Shown one piece after another: positions 37,594 to 47,297 of a stretch of 47,391 bases of DNA. The notes below the pieces were generated by a model. The model saw nothing but the letters and a program-made list of their open reading frames with translations. It made no database searches and was not told where the DNA came from. The DNA is taken from positions 1 through 47,391 of the forward strand of contig ONBM01000006.1 in NCBI GenBank assembly GCA_900316045.1, read 5' to 3'. How positions within the stretch are numbered: the stretch's first letter is position 1; each line of letters opens with the position of its first letter. The translations under genes were made by a program, and so were the position numbers. This stretch comes from an uncultured Bacteroidales bacterium (GTDB lineage: Bacteria > Bacteroidota > Bacteroidia > Bacteroidales > UBA932).

Positions 37594-38393
37594 ATTCTTA
37601 TTTCTTGTTTTTTATGATTCCTGGATGAACGGATATTGATAATAATAAGCAGTAGCAGCACGAACACGAAAATCATCGACATTATAGGGCGCAGCTCAGG
37701 AGTCAGACCGCCTTTGTGCGCATCTGCATAAATGTACGTCGAAAGGTTCTCGAAGCCTTTGTTACCCTTCGTGAAGAGGGTCACTGCGAAGTCATCGATT
37801 GACAGAGTGAACGCAAGAATGAATCCCGAAATCATCGCTGGCCTTATCTGAGGGAATATGACTTTATTCAGTGCCTGCCGAGGGGTAGCTCCCAAGTCCA
37901 AGGCAGCCTCGTATAGGTTCGGATCCATCTGGCGAAGTTTCGGCAGGACGCACAGGATCACGTACGGCGTGCAGAAGGAAACGTGTGCCAGAAGGACTGT
38001 CAGATAGCCCTGAGGGATGCTGAAAGCCACGAAAAGCAGGAACAATGACACGCCGGTTATGATGTCAGGGTTCAGCATGGGAATGTCGTTCAGGAACATT
38101 ATCGCTTTGCGCTTCTTGCCCCGCATATTATAGATTCCTATCGCCGAGATGCTCCCCATGAAAGTAGAGATTATGGCGGCAAGGATTCCGATGCTGACGG
38201 TATTCTCCAATGCTTTCAGGAAGCTCATCCCGACCTTGCCGGAAAGAATGTTCTGATAAAGCCCGAAAGAGAAGCCTGTCCAGTTGCCAAGCACCTTGGA
38301 CTCCGTGAAAGAGAATATCACTATGATGAGGATAGGGGCATAGAGCAAGATGAGCAGGATCCATAAATATGCCTGAGCGAAAAACTTTTTCAT
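37590..38393 (-). CDS. potC: Polyamine ABC transporter permease PotC
   Basis: Inner-membrane permease of the spermidine/putrescine importer. The 267-residue protein has six hydrophobic helices. It carries the EAA cytoplasmic loop (EAALDLGATPRQALNKVIFPQIRP, about 161-184) that contacts PotA. The start overlaps potB by 4 bases and the end overlaps potD by 4, the usual BCD order. The short basic C-terminus (SSRNHKKQEIRI) is cytoplasmic. Confidence 0.93.
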   Translation of the reverse strand: MKKFFAQAYLWILLILLYAPILIIVIFSFTESKVLGNWTGFSFGLYQNILSGKVGMSFLKALENTVSIGILAAIISTFMGSISAIGIYNMRGKKRKAIMFLNDIPMLNPDIITGVSLFLLFVAFSIPQGYLTVLLAHVSFCTPYVILCVLPKLRQMDPNLYEAALDLGATPRQALNKVIFPQIRPAMISGFILAFTLSIDDFAVTLFTKGNKGFENLSTYIYADAHKGGLTPELRPIMSMIFVFVLLLLIIINIRSSRNHKKQEIRI

Positions 38394-39175
38394 ATCATGC
38401 CTCCTTTCTCATCATCTCGTTTGCTGTCATCGTTGGAGAACAGCACGCTTAACCCTATTATCACAAGCATTATGAGGGCCAGGGCGGAACCGTAGTTCCA
38501 CATGCCGTTGTTGATGTTTTCCTGAATGGTAGTTCCGAAAAGCTTGACTTTGTTCAGCGTCAGCAGCTCGGCGATGGCGAATGTGGAAATCGTCGGCATG
38601 AAGACCATCAGCACGCCGCTCCATACTCCTGGCATCGAGAGAGGAATCGTAACCTTAGTGAAAACCTGCGTGGGGCTTGCTCCAAGGTCAGTCGCTGCTT
38701 CAGAATAAGCCTTATCCATCTTGTTCAGCTGGTTGTAAATCGGGTAGATCATGAACGGCAGGAAGTTATACACCATGCCGAAGATCAATGCGCCCTGTGC
38801 GAGCGGCACCTTTGCGAAATCGAACAATGCCACGGTGGCAAGGGTTCTGATCAGCATATTAATCCACATCGGCAGGATGAACAGCATAATCGTTATGCTG
38901 GATTTGTTCAGCTTCGAGTTTGCCATTATCCATGCCGCAGGGTAGCCCAAAAGCAAGCAGATGAGAGTGTTTATCAGGGCTATCTCAATTGAATATAGAA
39001 ACGTCCTGAGGTCTTCGCCCCTCTGGAAGAACTTTGCGAAATTGTCGAACGTGAACTTACCGCTGGCCTGGTCCTGAAAGGCATAGATCAGAACCATCAG
39101 AAGGGGCAAGGCAACGAAAACCACTAAGAATATGAAATAGGGCATCGCCCATGCCGAACGTTTATACGTTTTCAT
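38390..39175 (-). CDS. potB: Polyamine ABC transporter permease PotB
   Basis: Second inner-membrane permease of the same importer. The 261-residue protein has six predicted helices. Its EAA loop is [25 protein letters not shown] (near residues 157-181). Its 5' end overlaps potA by 14 bases, so the two are coupled, and its 3' end overlaps potC by 4. Confidence 0.93.
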   Translation of the reverse strand: MKTYKRSAWAMPYFIFLVVFVALPLLMVLIYAFQDQASGKFTFDNFAKFFQRGEDLRTFLYSIEIALINTLICLLLGYPAAWIMANSKLNKSSITIMLFILPMWINMLIRTLATVALFDFAKVPLAQGALIFGMVYNFLPFMIYPIYNQLNKMDKAYSEAATDLGASPTQVFTKVTIPLSMPGVWSGVLMVFMPTISTFAIAELLTLNKVKLFGTTIQENINNGMWNYGSALALIMLVIIGLSVLFSNDDSKRDDEKGGMI

Positions 39176-40574
39176 CTTTCTTCCTGATGATCAAGTCCTG
39201 CGCCGGGAAGTTTACTCCCACAAGGTCTCCCTTATCCCAGACATCGTTAGTGTCCACGAATATGTCATCGCCATCTTCGGTTCTGACTGTCAAGTGGTAA
39301 TGATTACCTTTATAAAGCAGTGCGTGAACTTCTCCGTAAAGCGTTCCGTCGCTCTGCTCGTCAGTGAGGTCAACCTTGTCGAAAGGAATTTCGGCTACCA
39401 CTCTCGTTCCCGCTTCGAAGCCGGTTTCAGGGCATTCGAAATCTTCCCCGAGAATGTTGACGTGAGAGGAATCTGTCATCTGCCCCTCGAAACGGTTTAT
39501 CACGTGATCTTTCTTCATCACCTGAATGTCATTCGGCCTGATGATCATTCCGACCGTGCTGCCTACTTCGAAGGCATTGTAGTCCTGTATCTGAATCTCG
39601 AAGCCATCATCGGTGTTCACGTACATCTCGTAATGTACTCCTTTGAACGTGCAGGAAGTGACTTTCCCTGTGAACTGCGCCCCGGTATCCTGATTCATGA
39701 TGTAGACATCTTCAGGCCTGATTACCACGTCGACCGGAACATTCTCGCCGAAGCCCTCGTCCACGCACTCGAACTCATGGCCGATGAATGAGACCTTTCG
39801 GTCTTCCAGCATGATGCCATTGAATATGTTGCTGTCGCCGATGAAATCTGCGACGAAGGAATTGACTGGCTCGTTATATATGTCAGCCGGCGTGCCTATC
39901 TGCTGTACCTTGCCCTCATTCATTACAACTATAGTGTCGCTGAGCGTCAATGCCTCTTCCTGGTCGTGGGTGACGTAGATAAACGTGATGCCCAGCTGCT
40001 TGTGCATCTCCTTCAGCTCAATCTGCATGTCCTTGCGCATCTTCAGGTCGAGAGCGCTGAGAGGCTCGTCCAGAAGCAGCACTTTCGGGCGGTTAATGAT
40101 GGCCCTTGCAATTGAAACCCTCTGCTGCTGGCCTCCGGAGAGGGATTCCACGTCCCTGTCCTCGTAGTCAGTCATGCTCACGATTTTCAGAACCTTGCGA
40201 ACCCTTTCGTCAATCTCCTTTTCAGGGACGCCTTTCAGCTTCAAGCCGAAAGCCACGTTGTCGTACACGTCCAAATGAGGGAACAAGGCATAGTGCTGAA
40301 AAACCGTATTCACTGGGCGGTGATTCGGGGGAGTGTCGGAAATGTCCTTTCCATCCATCAGAATCGTACCCTCGTCGGGAGCAAGAAATCCCGCAAGCAT
40401 TCTCAGAAGCGTAGTCTTTCCGCAGCCCGAAGGCCCAAGCAATGTGACGAATTCGCCACTTTTAACCTTTATATTGATGTCATCCAGAACTTTCTTTCCA
40501 TCGAAAGACTTGCTAAGGTTCTGGATGCTGATTATATATTCTTGATTTTCCATTTCACGAATATTTATTATCAA
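39162..40574 (-). CDS. potA: Polyamine ABC transporter ATP-binding protein PotA with duplicated C-terminal module
   Basis: PotA powers polyamine import. The frame opens at ATG 40574, but ATG 40553 ([17 protein letters not shown]) gives the usual N-terminus and may be the true start. The NBD has Walker A GPSGCGKT (47-54), signature LSGGQQQR (145-152), Walker B VLLLDEP (165-171) and the switch His in VTHDQEE. After about residue 255, where E. coli PotA has one TOBE regulatory domain, there are two similar units (about 263-355 and 374-466). They share G-x-(E/D)FEC...GF, (F/Y)KGxHY, T(D/E)DG and a VG...D...KK ending. At 470 residues it is about 90 longer than E. coli PotA. Confidence 0.93.
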   Translation of the reverse strand: MIINIREMENQEYIISIQNLSKSFDGKKVLDDINIKVKSGEFVTLLGPSGCGKTTLLRMLAGFLAPDEGTILMDGKDISDTPPNHRPVNTVFQHYALFPHLDVYDNVAFGLKLKGVPEKEIDERVRKVLKIVSMTDYEDRDVESLSGGQQQRVSIARAIINRPKVLLLDEPLSALDLKMRKDMQIELKEMHKQLGITFIYVTHDQEEALTLSDTIVVMNEGKVQQIGTPADIYNEPVNSFVADFIGDSNIFNGIMLEDRKVSFIGHEFECVDEGFGENVPVDVVIRPEDVYIMNQDTGAQFTGKVTSCTFKGVHYEMYVNTDDGFEIQIQDYNAFEVGSTVGMIIRPNDIQVMKKDHVINRFEGQMTDSSHVNILGEDFECPETGFEAGTRVVAEIPFDKVDLTDEQSDGTLYGEVHALLYKGNHYHLTVRTEDGDDIFVDTNDVWDKGDLVGVNFPAQDLIIRKKDENV

Positions 40575-40589
40575 CCTTGCCAGAACGGT

Positions 40590-41612
40590 CTATCTGGTGC
40601 TGATTGTCAAATCGATCTTAGTGCCAAGAGTAATGAATATGGTGTCCAGAATATGGTTGTACGATGCTGCAGCATGGATTCTCCAGTTCCTTTCGGAAAG
40701 AGGAAACCACTCTGCGGCCATTCCTGCGAACCAGTTGTCATCCACCTTCTTATCAGAGTCCGTTACGGTCTCTATGCCTCCTTTTGCGAATATGCTCCAA
40801 TGGTCGCTGGGGTCGAATCTAAGAGAAGGCAGAACTGTCCACCCGTCCGAGAGTATGTATTCCTCATTCCCGACTTGGCTGAACACATCCAGTCCCAAAG
40901 TCCAAGAACCCAGCTCCAGAGACTGGCCAAGGCAGGCCAATGGAATCAGAGACCTGTTTTCGTCTTCGACAGCCGTAAAGCTCCAGATGGTTCTGAACGG
41001 ACCATATTCGCCATTCCACGAGAGGGAATAGTTGAAGCGTTTGCTGTCAAATGGATGTTCTCCGAATGGGGAAGTGCTGAACTGGAAGGCAAAGGTTGAA
41101 TTCAGGCTTGGCACCTCCAAGGCGGCTTTCGCACCCCACTGGTAGCACGAGTAATTTTGCCACAGGCCCGAACACAGATCTGTGTAAACGTCGAAATCGT
41201 AATCGTCATATTCAATTCCGCCCATGGTCACCATGTCCTTTCCCGCAGTTATCGAGAAATTGCCGATTGCATAGGTCAGGTTCACCCAGTCTACCCAGTT
41301 GGTGTTGTCGGAATGTAATGTGTTTTTATAGAGCCACTCTGGATCGTCGCCCAGCCAGTGGTTGCATACGCTATAAGAGAAATGCTCGTTCAGATTGCCC
41401 TCGAAGAGGGTGTATAGGGAAGAATTGCCCCATGAAATGTCTTTGCTGGCATCACTGCCCAATGGGAATGACTGAATTCCTTCAAGTCTCGGTATGACAG
41501 TTAAATCTGCTGAGAAGCCACCGCTATCTCGTTCTACTTGTTCTTGTGCCTGGATAGACGCGCAGGACAGCATAACCACCGCCATCGCGAAAACTTTCCT
41601 GAAATTAACCAT
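40590..41612 (-). CDS. Outer-membrane porin-like beta-barrel protein
   Basis: The 340-residue product has a signal peptide (ending SIQAQ, about 23). It then consists of many amphipathic beta-strands with aromatic girdles, for example NWVDWVNLTYAIGNFSITAGKD and GPFRTIWSFTAVED. It ends in a barrel-type strand (LGTKIDLTIS). This pattern fits a 16-18 strand porin. The family resembles Bacteroidota porins of unknown substrate, and I do not recognise a specific homologue. It starts the operon and lies 15-36 bp before potA, which suggests outer-membrane entry of polyamines. That role is inferred from position. Confidence 0.7.
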   Translation of the reverse strand: MVNFRKVFAMAVVMLSCASIQAQEQVERDSGGFSADLTVIPRLEGIQSFPLGSDASKDISWGNSSLYTLFEGNLNEHFSYSVCNHWLGDDPEWLYKNTLHSDNTNWVDWVNLTYAIGNFSITAGKDMVTMGGIEYDDYDFDVYTDLCSGLWQNYSCYQWGAKAALEVPSLNSTFAFQFSTSPFGEHPFDSKRFNYSLSWNGEYGPFRTIWSFTAVEDENRSLIPLACLGQSLELGSWTLGLDVFSQVGNEEYILSDGWTVLPSLRFDPSDHWSIFAKGGIETVTDSDKKVDDNWFAGMAAEWFPLSERNWRIHAAASYNHILDTIFITLGTKIDLTISTR

Positions 41613-41744
41613 TTCCTCGCATAAAATTAATTGGATTTGTTAAACATAAATATTTACGCCCGCAAATATAAACACGATTTTTAATATTTATCATCCAATT
41701 CAAAAAAAATTGCGGACCGCACCTGAAATTTTTCAAATGCACCT
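41613..41744. other. Intergenic region with porin promoter box and a terminator candidate
   Basis: A minus-strand TATATTTG -7 box (41663-41670) lies about 50 bp before the porin ATG. Nearer the TonB receptor stop, minus-strand TGCG-GTC-CGCA (41711-41721) is followed by A and eight T (41702-41709). It is a small but plausible intrinsic terminator for the upstream receptor gene. Confidence 0.45.
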
Positions 41745-44354
41745 TCAGAACGAGATGAACATCCGTAGGATGAAGCTGCGTGGACGTATGCGGTAGCTGG
41801 ATGAGAAACTGTTGCCGTAGGATTGGCAGGAGTAGACATATTCATTGGTGTCAAGAAGATTCAGGCACCGGAGCTCCCATTTGCATTTTTTCAATGAATA
41901 TGTCGCAGCGGCATCCAGCAGGAAAAAGTTCCTGTCATCGCTGGAGTCGTTGTAATAATGTTCCCCAGATGCCTCCAGCCCTATCCCCGCAGGAAGCCTG
42001 AAATTCAGCCTCAGAGAGTTCGATGCCGTCAGGAGCGGAGCCAGCTCGTCTCCGGAGGACTGTTTCGACAAAGAATACATCATGTCACCATCGTAGTTGA
42101 TGCCCAAGAATGTGAATGGGGACAGGGATAGATGAAGATTTCCTGAATATGTCTGATTCCTTACCCTTGAGGTGATGCCCTGCATCAGGTATGGGGAGTT
42201 CCCGAACGAGGCATTGAGATATAACTTCGCGGACATGTTTTTCCAAAAGAACGACTTGCTGAATTCTGCCGACAGGGTCAGCCAGCGCGACAGCTCTCCG
42301 GTTCTGGAAGTTATTGTAGACGAATATGTTCCGTTGAAGTCGTAGCCGTAGAGGATTTTCGGGCTTGTGAGCCTGTAGTTGGCGTCAATATTCATGAAAA
42401 ACATGTTGAATATGTCCTTTAGATTGAATCCGAGCCCGAAATTATTGCTTATCCCCTCCGTAAGGTCAGCCCTATATCGGGTCAGCGAGCGGTAGTTTCG
42501 TAGAACCACGCCTTCGTAGAGAGCGGATATTTCCGGCATCGTGTACATGAGCGAGTAGCTGAAGGCTAAATCGGTCGAGGCGGATGGCAGTACATGCATG
42601 TTGAGCCTCGGCTCAAAGAATATTCTGTTTCGAGTGTTTTCTGCAGGAGTCGCCTTGTCATTCACGCTAGTGAGATACCATGACAGCGGCAGGTCCATTC
42701 CGAATTTGAAATAAGGAGAACTGTAAGATGCCGCAATCATTGGCGACAGCCGCAGTCTGCTCACTCTCACGTCATTGGTCGTACTGGCCGTCAGGACAGA
42801 ATCGCCGGGGAAACTAAGGTGGCTGTCCAGAACATTATTCTTGAACGAAGTGGACAGGGAAGGGTCCAACGTCAGCCCAAAGAGTTTCATGCTGATGTGG
42901 CTTCCGAAAAAGAACGAAGCCCTGAGACCGTCCGAGGTTACATTCTGAACAGCTCCCGCATACTGCCCGTCTCCATCCGGAGAGATTTCGAGAGAGTAAG
43001 GAGCATGTTCATATTCGACATTTGCATTCATCTCGTAGGCATTTCTTTCATTGCTTCTGCTGATTACAGAGACTCGGCTTGAACCTTTATATCGGTCAAG
43101 ATTGAAGTCCTGCTCCAAGCCGTTCACTATTGAAGACGCATCCTGGAACTTTCCGGAAAAGAGGTTTCTGAAGTTTACGTAGATTTTGTTGCGGTTCACC
43201 CTGTAGTCAGCCTCAGCATTGACTTCATTATATCTGATCCGGTTCCCTATGCTTTCGGCAATGGCATTGATGGATGAGTCTGGCAGCATCCATTCCGTCG
43301 TTGTTGCCGAATTCCTGTCTTCCTTATCTTTCAGGAAAGATGCGTTCACGGTTATGTCATCGCCTTTTCTTGTCCTGAATAGATTATTGACCGATGCCGA
43401 ATAAGAAGTGTTGAAATAATATTTCTCCTTCGATATGTCAGGCGGAGAGGCTAGGGTAGGGGATGCGAGGACAGGGTTCAATGAATATGTCTCAGAGGTA
43501 AGATCCTGAAGCTCCGTGCGCAGATCCTCACCGATGTTGTTCGTCTTGCCCGTCAGAATGTGCTGGCTCCAGTGTCCGAAATACATCGGTGCAGCCTCTG
43601 CATCCCAGAGCCACTTGTCTCCATATCCCCCTCCTAAAGCGGCCGTCATTACGAAGACACCTTTCGAGGCTGTCTTCAACTTCAGATTTATGTAAGTTTT
43701 GTCAGAAGGAACCAGGTTTTTGAGTGCCTTCACTGCCTGATGGTTCTCCAATATCTCCACCGTGGAGATATGGTTCGGCGAGATATTTTTAGTTGCCAGT
43801 CCGTATCGGCCCTTTAGAAGGTCCATCCCGTCTATTGTCAGCCCGGCGATGGGCTTCTGCTTGTAGAGCAGCCGTCCGGAGTTCTCTACTGTAATCCCTG
43901 GAAGTTTTTTCAGCACATCCTCAATAACCCTGTCCTCCTTTGACCTGAAAGATTCCACGTTGTAGGAGACGGTGTCTTCGCTCTGTGGAATCTTTGCCGC
44001 CTTGATCTTCACCTCATCCAGCATCAATTGCGATTCTTCCACCTTGAAATCGTAGGTGCCGTCCGAATTGGGAATTATCTGTCTCAAGGTTTTGACAGTC
44101 AATCCCGAAAGAGACAAGGCAACGCTGTCGGCAACGGAAGAAAAGGCAACCGAATAATTGCCCTCCGGATCAGTAGACCCATATGCGATCACGGCATTAC
44201 TGCTTAAACTGAGCACTGTCACGTAGCAGATGGCAGGTTCTCCTGACCTTGCGTAGGTCACCCTGCCCTTCAGTGTTGCGGCATTCTGTCCAAGCAGCGG
44301 GTTCAGCGAATCCAGAGCACATATAAAAACAATCAATGCTAGCAAGCGTTTCAT
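41745..44354 (-). CDS. TonB-dependent receptor-like outer-membrane protein with carboxypeptidase-regulatory-like N-terminus
   Basis: The 869-residue protein has a signal peptide (about 1-22). A carboxypeptidase-like/CNA-B domain (about 28-105, LKGRVTYARSGEPAICYVTV) and a plug domain follow. The plug shows SKEDRVIEDVLKKLPGITVENSGRLLYKQKPIAGLTIDGMDLL and HISTVEILENHQAVKAL. The rest is a 22-strand-type barrel ending in FILRMFISF. No SusD-type gene follows, so it is not a SusCD pair. It comes 84 bp after a GLPGLI-family gene. Receptors of this class commonly neighbour GLPGLI proteins in Bacteroidota. The substrate is unknown; peptide or metal cargo is possible. Confidence 0.85.
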   Translation of the reverse strand: MKRLLALIVFICALDSLNPLLGQNAATLKGRVTYARSGEPAICYVTVLSLSSNAVIAYGSTDPEGNYSVAFSSVADSVALSLSGLTVKTLRQIIPNSDGTYDFKVEESQLMLDEVKIKAAKIPQSEDTVSYNVESFRSKEDRVIEDVLKKLPGITVENSGRLLYKQKPIAGLTIDGMDLLKGRYGLATKNISPNHISTVEILENHQAVKALKNLVPSDKTYINLKLKTASKGVFVMTAALGGGYGDKWLWDAEAAPMYFGHWSQHILTGKTNNIGEDLRTELQDLTSETYSLNPVLASPTLASPPDISKEKYYFNTSYSASVNNLFRTRKGDDITVNASFLKDKEDRNSATTTEWMLPDSSINAIAESIGNRIRYNEVNAEADYRVNRNKIYVNFRNLFSGKFQDASSIVNGLEQDFNLDRYKGSSRVSVISRSNERNAYEMNANVEYEHAPYSLEISPDGDGQYAGAVQNVTSDGLRASFFFGSHISMKLFGLTLDPSLSTSFKNNVLDSHLSFPGDSVLTASTTNDVRVSRLRLSPMIAASYSSPYFKFGMDLPLSWYLTSVNDKATPAENTRNRIFFEPRLNMHVLPSASTDLAFSYSLMYTMPEISALYEGVVLRNYRSLTRYRADLTEGISNNFGLGFNLKDIFNMFFMNIDANYRLTSPKILYGYDFNGTYSSTITSRTGELSRWLTLSAEFSKSFFWKNMSAKLYLNASFGNSPYLMQGITSRVRNQTYSGNLHLSLSPFTFLGINYDGDMMYSLSKQSSGDELAPLLTASNSLRLNFRLPAGIGLEASGEHYYNDSSDDRNFFLLDAAATYSLKKCKWELRCLNLLDTNEYVYSCQSYGNSFSSSYRIRPRSFILRMFISF

Positions 44355-44438
44355 GGCTCATTATGAAGGCAAATGGCAATTGGCTAGCATTGGATTTGCT
44401 ATAAAATTTGGTAATATAATCTTTGGACTATTCATAAA

Positions 44439-45347
44439 TCAATCTTTTTCTAAGGGATTGTAGTACATAGAGATGCTGTTTTCGGTTTCCCCTGGGGAAC
44501 GTACTCCGCCTTTCCCATCCGGCATCATGACTTTCATCCCTATCTTGCCCATGAAAATGAAAGGCTGAGCATAGATATCCTCCAATAGTTTTCCGGCTTC
44601 TTTTTCTGAACATTTCTGAAAGTTGTACTGTTTTTCGTAAATCGGCCAAGAACCTTGCTCTATGCCAGTCATTTCCCATCTGTAAGAACCGTCATCGCTT
44701 TCGGCTTTCAAAACCAATCCTGGGAGTCCTCCCAGTTTCCAAGGCCCGGAACTGACGGGGATCTCTGAGCAAAACCAAGCAGAAAAAACCCTTCCGTGAA
44801 ACTGAGCTTTCGCTTCGCTGCACTGCCTGCCGCAGACTTCAGCTGAATTTCCGGTCAGTTCCCAGTCGATTTTATCTTCTCTCTCCGAGAATTGGATGAT
44901 TGGTCCGTTCATTAACGTCCTTGCATTTGTCTTGACCGAGCCATCGTTGAATACGAAATATTCATAAGGATAGGCGTAGTCCTTTCCGAAGTTCCGAGGT
45001 TTTCTGCCCTCATCAATCAGTTTGCGGTTGTCCTGCTCCAGTTCTTCCAGATTCCGGCTATAGTCTTTCCTCAATGTCTTCCCGATTTCGACTATTCGCT
45101 TGTCGCTGACATACTGTTTATCAGTGAAAACATGTGTTTTAGGAAATTCTTTGTTTGATGATTTGTAGAAGAGAGCATCGCGGAATGTCATCTTGTACTC
45201 AACCCTCATGAAAGCCGAGTCTAGCACCGCAACATTCTTCCAGTCTTCGTTAGGTATTGGCTTGAAAGGGTTCTGCGCTATTGACGCAATGCTTGTTGAC
45301 GCAATGAATATTACGGCAACGGATGTTTTGAGAAAATGCATACACAT
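44439..45347 (-). CDS. GLPGLI-family secreted protein
   Basis: The 302-residue protein has an N-terminal signal peptide (about 5-24, ending ASIAQ). It carries the family hallmark GLPGL at 207-211 (WKLGGLPGLVLKAE), with the preceding conserved WFCSEIPVSSGPWKL. Three Cys residues (172, 176, 193) cluster before the motif. GLPGLI proteins are periplasmic or surface proteins of unknown function, often beside TonB-dependent receptors, as here. ATGs at 45347 and 45341 are alternative starts. No clear TAnnTTTG box is found upstream. Confidence 0.85.
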   Translation of the reverse strand: MCMHFLKTSVAVIFIASTSIASIAQNPFKPIPNEDWKNVAVLDSAFMRVEYKMTFRDALFYKSSNKEFPKTHVFTDKQYVSDKRIVEIGKTLRKDYSRNLEELEQDNRKLIDEGRKPRNFGKDYAYPYEYFVFNDGSVKTNARTLMNGPIIQFSEREDKIDWELTGNSAEVCGRQCSEAKAQFHGRVFSAWFCSEIPVSSGPWKLGGLPGLVLKAESDDGSYRWEMTGIEQGSWPIYEKQYNFQKCSEKEAGKLLEDIYAQPFIFMGKIGMKVMMPDGKGGVRSPGETENSISMYYNPLEKD

Positions 45348-45348
45348 G

Positions 45349-45483
45349 TATTGCTTTATTTAAGACGTGGTAAGTTTTGATTGCTTGCCACGCCGGTGGC
45401 TAAATTATCCGTAAATAACTACTTCTGGCAATGATAAAAAAATATCTTAGCATCAAAACTTTCCGAAGGATATTTTGACGAAA
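45349..45483. other. Intergenic stretch upstream of the GLPGLI gene
   Basis: I see no ORF, RNA gene or consensus promoter in this AT-rich spacer. It separates the GLPGLI gene from the gene remnants to the right. Confidence 0.4.
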
Positions 45484-45648
45484 TTATATTCCTGAGCGGA
45501 AAATGGATATTAGCGGTTCTATAATCCTCCCGAGGAGACTCCTGTCTGCGGTGATGATCTCGACGCTCAAACACACCCCCGTCACCCTATACATAGGGTC
45601 AAGCATTACATCGAATGAGCGGTCCCTATTGAAAACAGCTATCTTATA
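45484..45648 (-). pseudogene. Remnant of an HlyD-family adaptor C-terminus (putative)
   Basis: An open frame without a proper start runs for 54 codons to TAA at 45484-45486. It reads like the end of a membrane-fusion protein: a beta-rich stretch MYRVTGVCLSVEIITADRS, then LLGRIIEPLISIFRSGI. HlyD-type adaptors of Bacteroidota end in a similar way: a Gly-containing strand, then I-I-T-x-D-x-x-L-L-x-R and a hydrophobic tail. The rest of the gene is absent. The frame overlaps the 3' end of the truncated receptor by 10 bases and ends at a stop. Its GC content is higher than that of the neighbour. The family call rests on recollection of the C-terminal pattern only. Confidence 0.35.
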
Positions 45649-47294
45649 TTAAACCTAATTTTCAGCAAAAAGCTTAGCGGGCGTAATTCGTAACGGTTGA
45701 TATACCTGCCCATTTCGGAATAAAGGGTAGAAACATATCGCTTAGTGTTGAAAAGATTACTACATTCCAGTTCCAATTCCGTTTGTCTGAAACAATATCT
45801 TATTAATGCATCAGCAAAAGCCATGTTTGGGTTACCTCCTTTATTATAATGCAGATAATCAATATTGAAACACATGCTTATCCTGTCTGTCGGGAAAATC
45901 CATATTTTCCCAATATGAGATTGGGTTCGTAGGACGGATGAATCTGCTTTTTTGCCCACTGCCCATTGCTGATTTTGTATCCACGAGAACTGATATGTCA
46001 AGTTAAATAGTCTGCACGGGGTCGTATTGATGGAATATCCTGCAGAATAACTCTGCATATAGTACGGTTGGAGAATATCTTGCAGCAATAGTTCGCTTTT
46101 TCCGTTGTTCAATTGACCAAAGGCTTCAATTTTAGTTCGCCATAAACTAAATGCTTTGCTAATATTGACATTCGAACTATAAAAGTCGGCATTTGTTGAA
46201 CGATCTAGCGTGGTTTTCATTCCCAAGATTCCATCGTAGTTATAGCCATAGAGCAGATTTTTATGATTGTGCTTATAGCTACAGCCTGCATTTATGAAAA
46301 GCATGTTGACGGCATTCCGAAATTCAAGGTTAAAGCTCCCTCCGCAGCTGTTATATTCAACAAGCCTGTCAGATGTGTTCCGGAGCAAGTTACGATACGA
46401 TTGTAGAATATACCCTTTATAAGAGTCATTGAAGTTCCCGTATGATTTACGATAGTGCCCATCTGCCAGCATCTTAAAAGACGGCGAGAATCTATACTCG
46501 GCTTTAAGCGAAGGATTAACGATCCATCGTTTGCGGCTAACCGATTGATTTTTCCCATGGTCATCATTGACGATGATATAGAAATATGTTGGTATCATCA
46601 GTCGAATCTTCACTCGATTGGATTTTGAATATGTGTAGTTCTGTTCTATCCCAATTTGATATGTATTGTACCAGAGATTATTGCGTAAACTATCAGTGGC
46701 TGGAATAAAAATCTTGTCACGATTTATCCTTGTTAACTCGGATGTTAAGTTGCAGAGATTCATTTCGAATCTGGGTGCGAAGTCTAAGTTGAAATCACCA
46801 AAGCTTTTTCCATAGGAGGTATGCAACGTGGCATTTATATTCTTCTGAACTACTTCCTGATTCAGACTCTGTAATGAATCAGATCCGAAATAATATGCAG
46901 GACGTATTTGCAGTTCATGTGGACGATAATTGAAGCCAATGTTAAAATTGATGCGAAATGCATGACTTTCAATGCGCTGCATCATGTTTAGCGTATTGCC
47001 TATTGTAAAATATGGTCGGTTTAAATGTTGACCTATGATGTTAATACCTGCGTAGCTATTGCTAATCGTCGTTATGCCAGTACTGACTTTGTTCCACGAT
47101 GACTTGATGTCGAAACTATTGCGCAGATACTGTGCAGACTTGTTCTTCTGTAAACGAAGTGAAACATCTAAGTTGTTCTCTCTGGATGAGTTTGCCATTG
47201 TTTCCTCAATAAGTAATGGGTTCTTTCCGCCAGGCATGTATTGAGTAGAAAAGGCGTACCCCTTCTTATCTAGATGTTCATTATAATAATTAAT
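45639..47294 (-). pseudogene. 5'-truncated TonB-dependent receptor (barrel part only)
   Basis: The open frame extends from 47294 (just inside a TAA at 47295-47297) to TAG 45639. The only early ATG (47237) begins mid-domain. The product is all beta-barrel, starting with STQYMPGGKNPLLIEE and ending ELRPLSFLLKIRFNIR. This parallels the C-terminus of the intact receptor at 41745-44354. Signal peptide, carboxypeptidase-like domain and plug are missing, so it cannot work as a receptor. No further frameshift is seen. Base composition is visibly more AT-rich than the rest of the window, suggesting separate origin. Sequence upstream of 47295 has stops in all frames. The loss could be a deletion, a recombination joint or a silent donor cassette. 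Confidence 0.7.
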
Positions 47295-47297
47295 TTA

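Noticed and set aside
40275..41099. 274-codon plus-strand frame across the potA/porin junction
   Set aside because: It is antisense to two clear genes and has no domain or promoter. Taken as a shadow.
45349..45648. Palindromes such as CCCTATACATAGGG as a recombination site or terminator
   Set aside because: They lie inside the HlyD-like remnant frame and lack a U-tract. Chance dyads are more likely.
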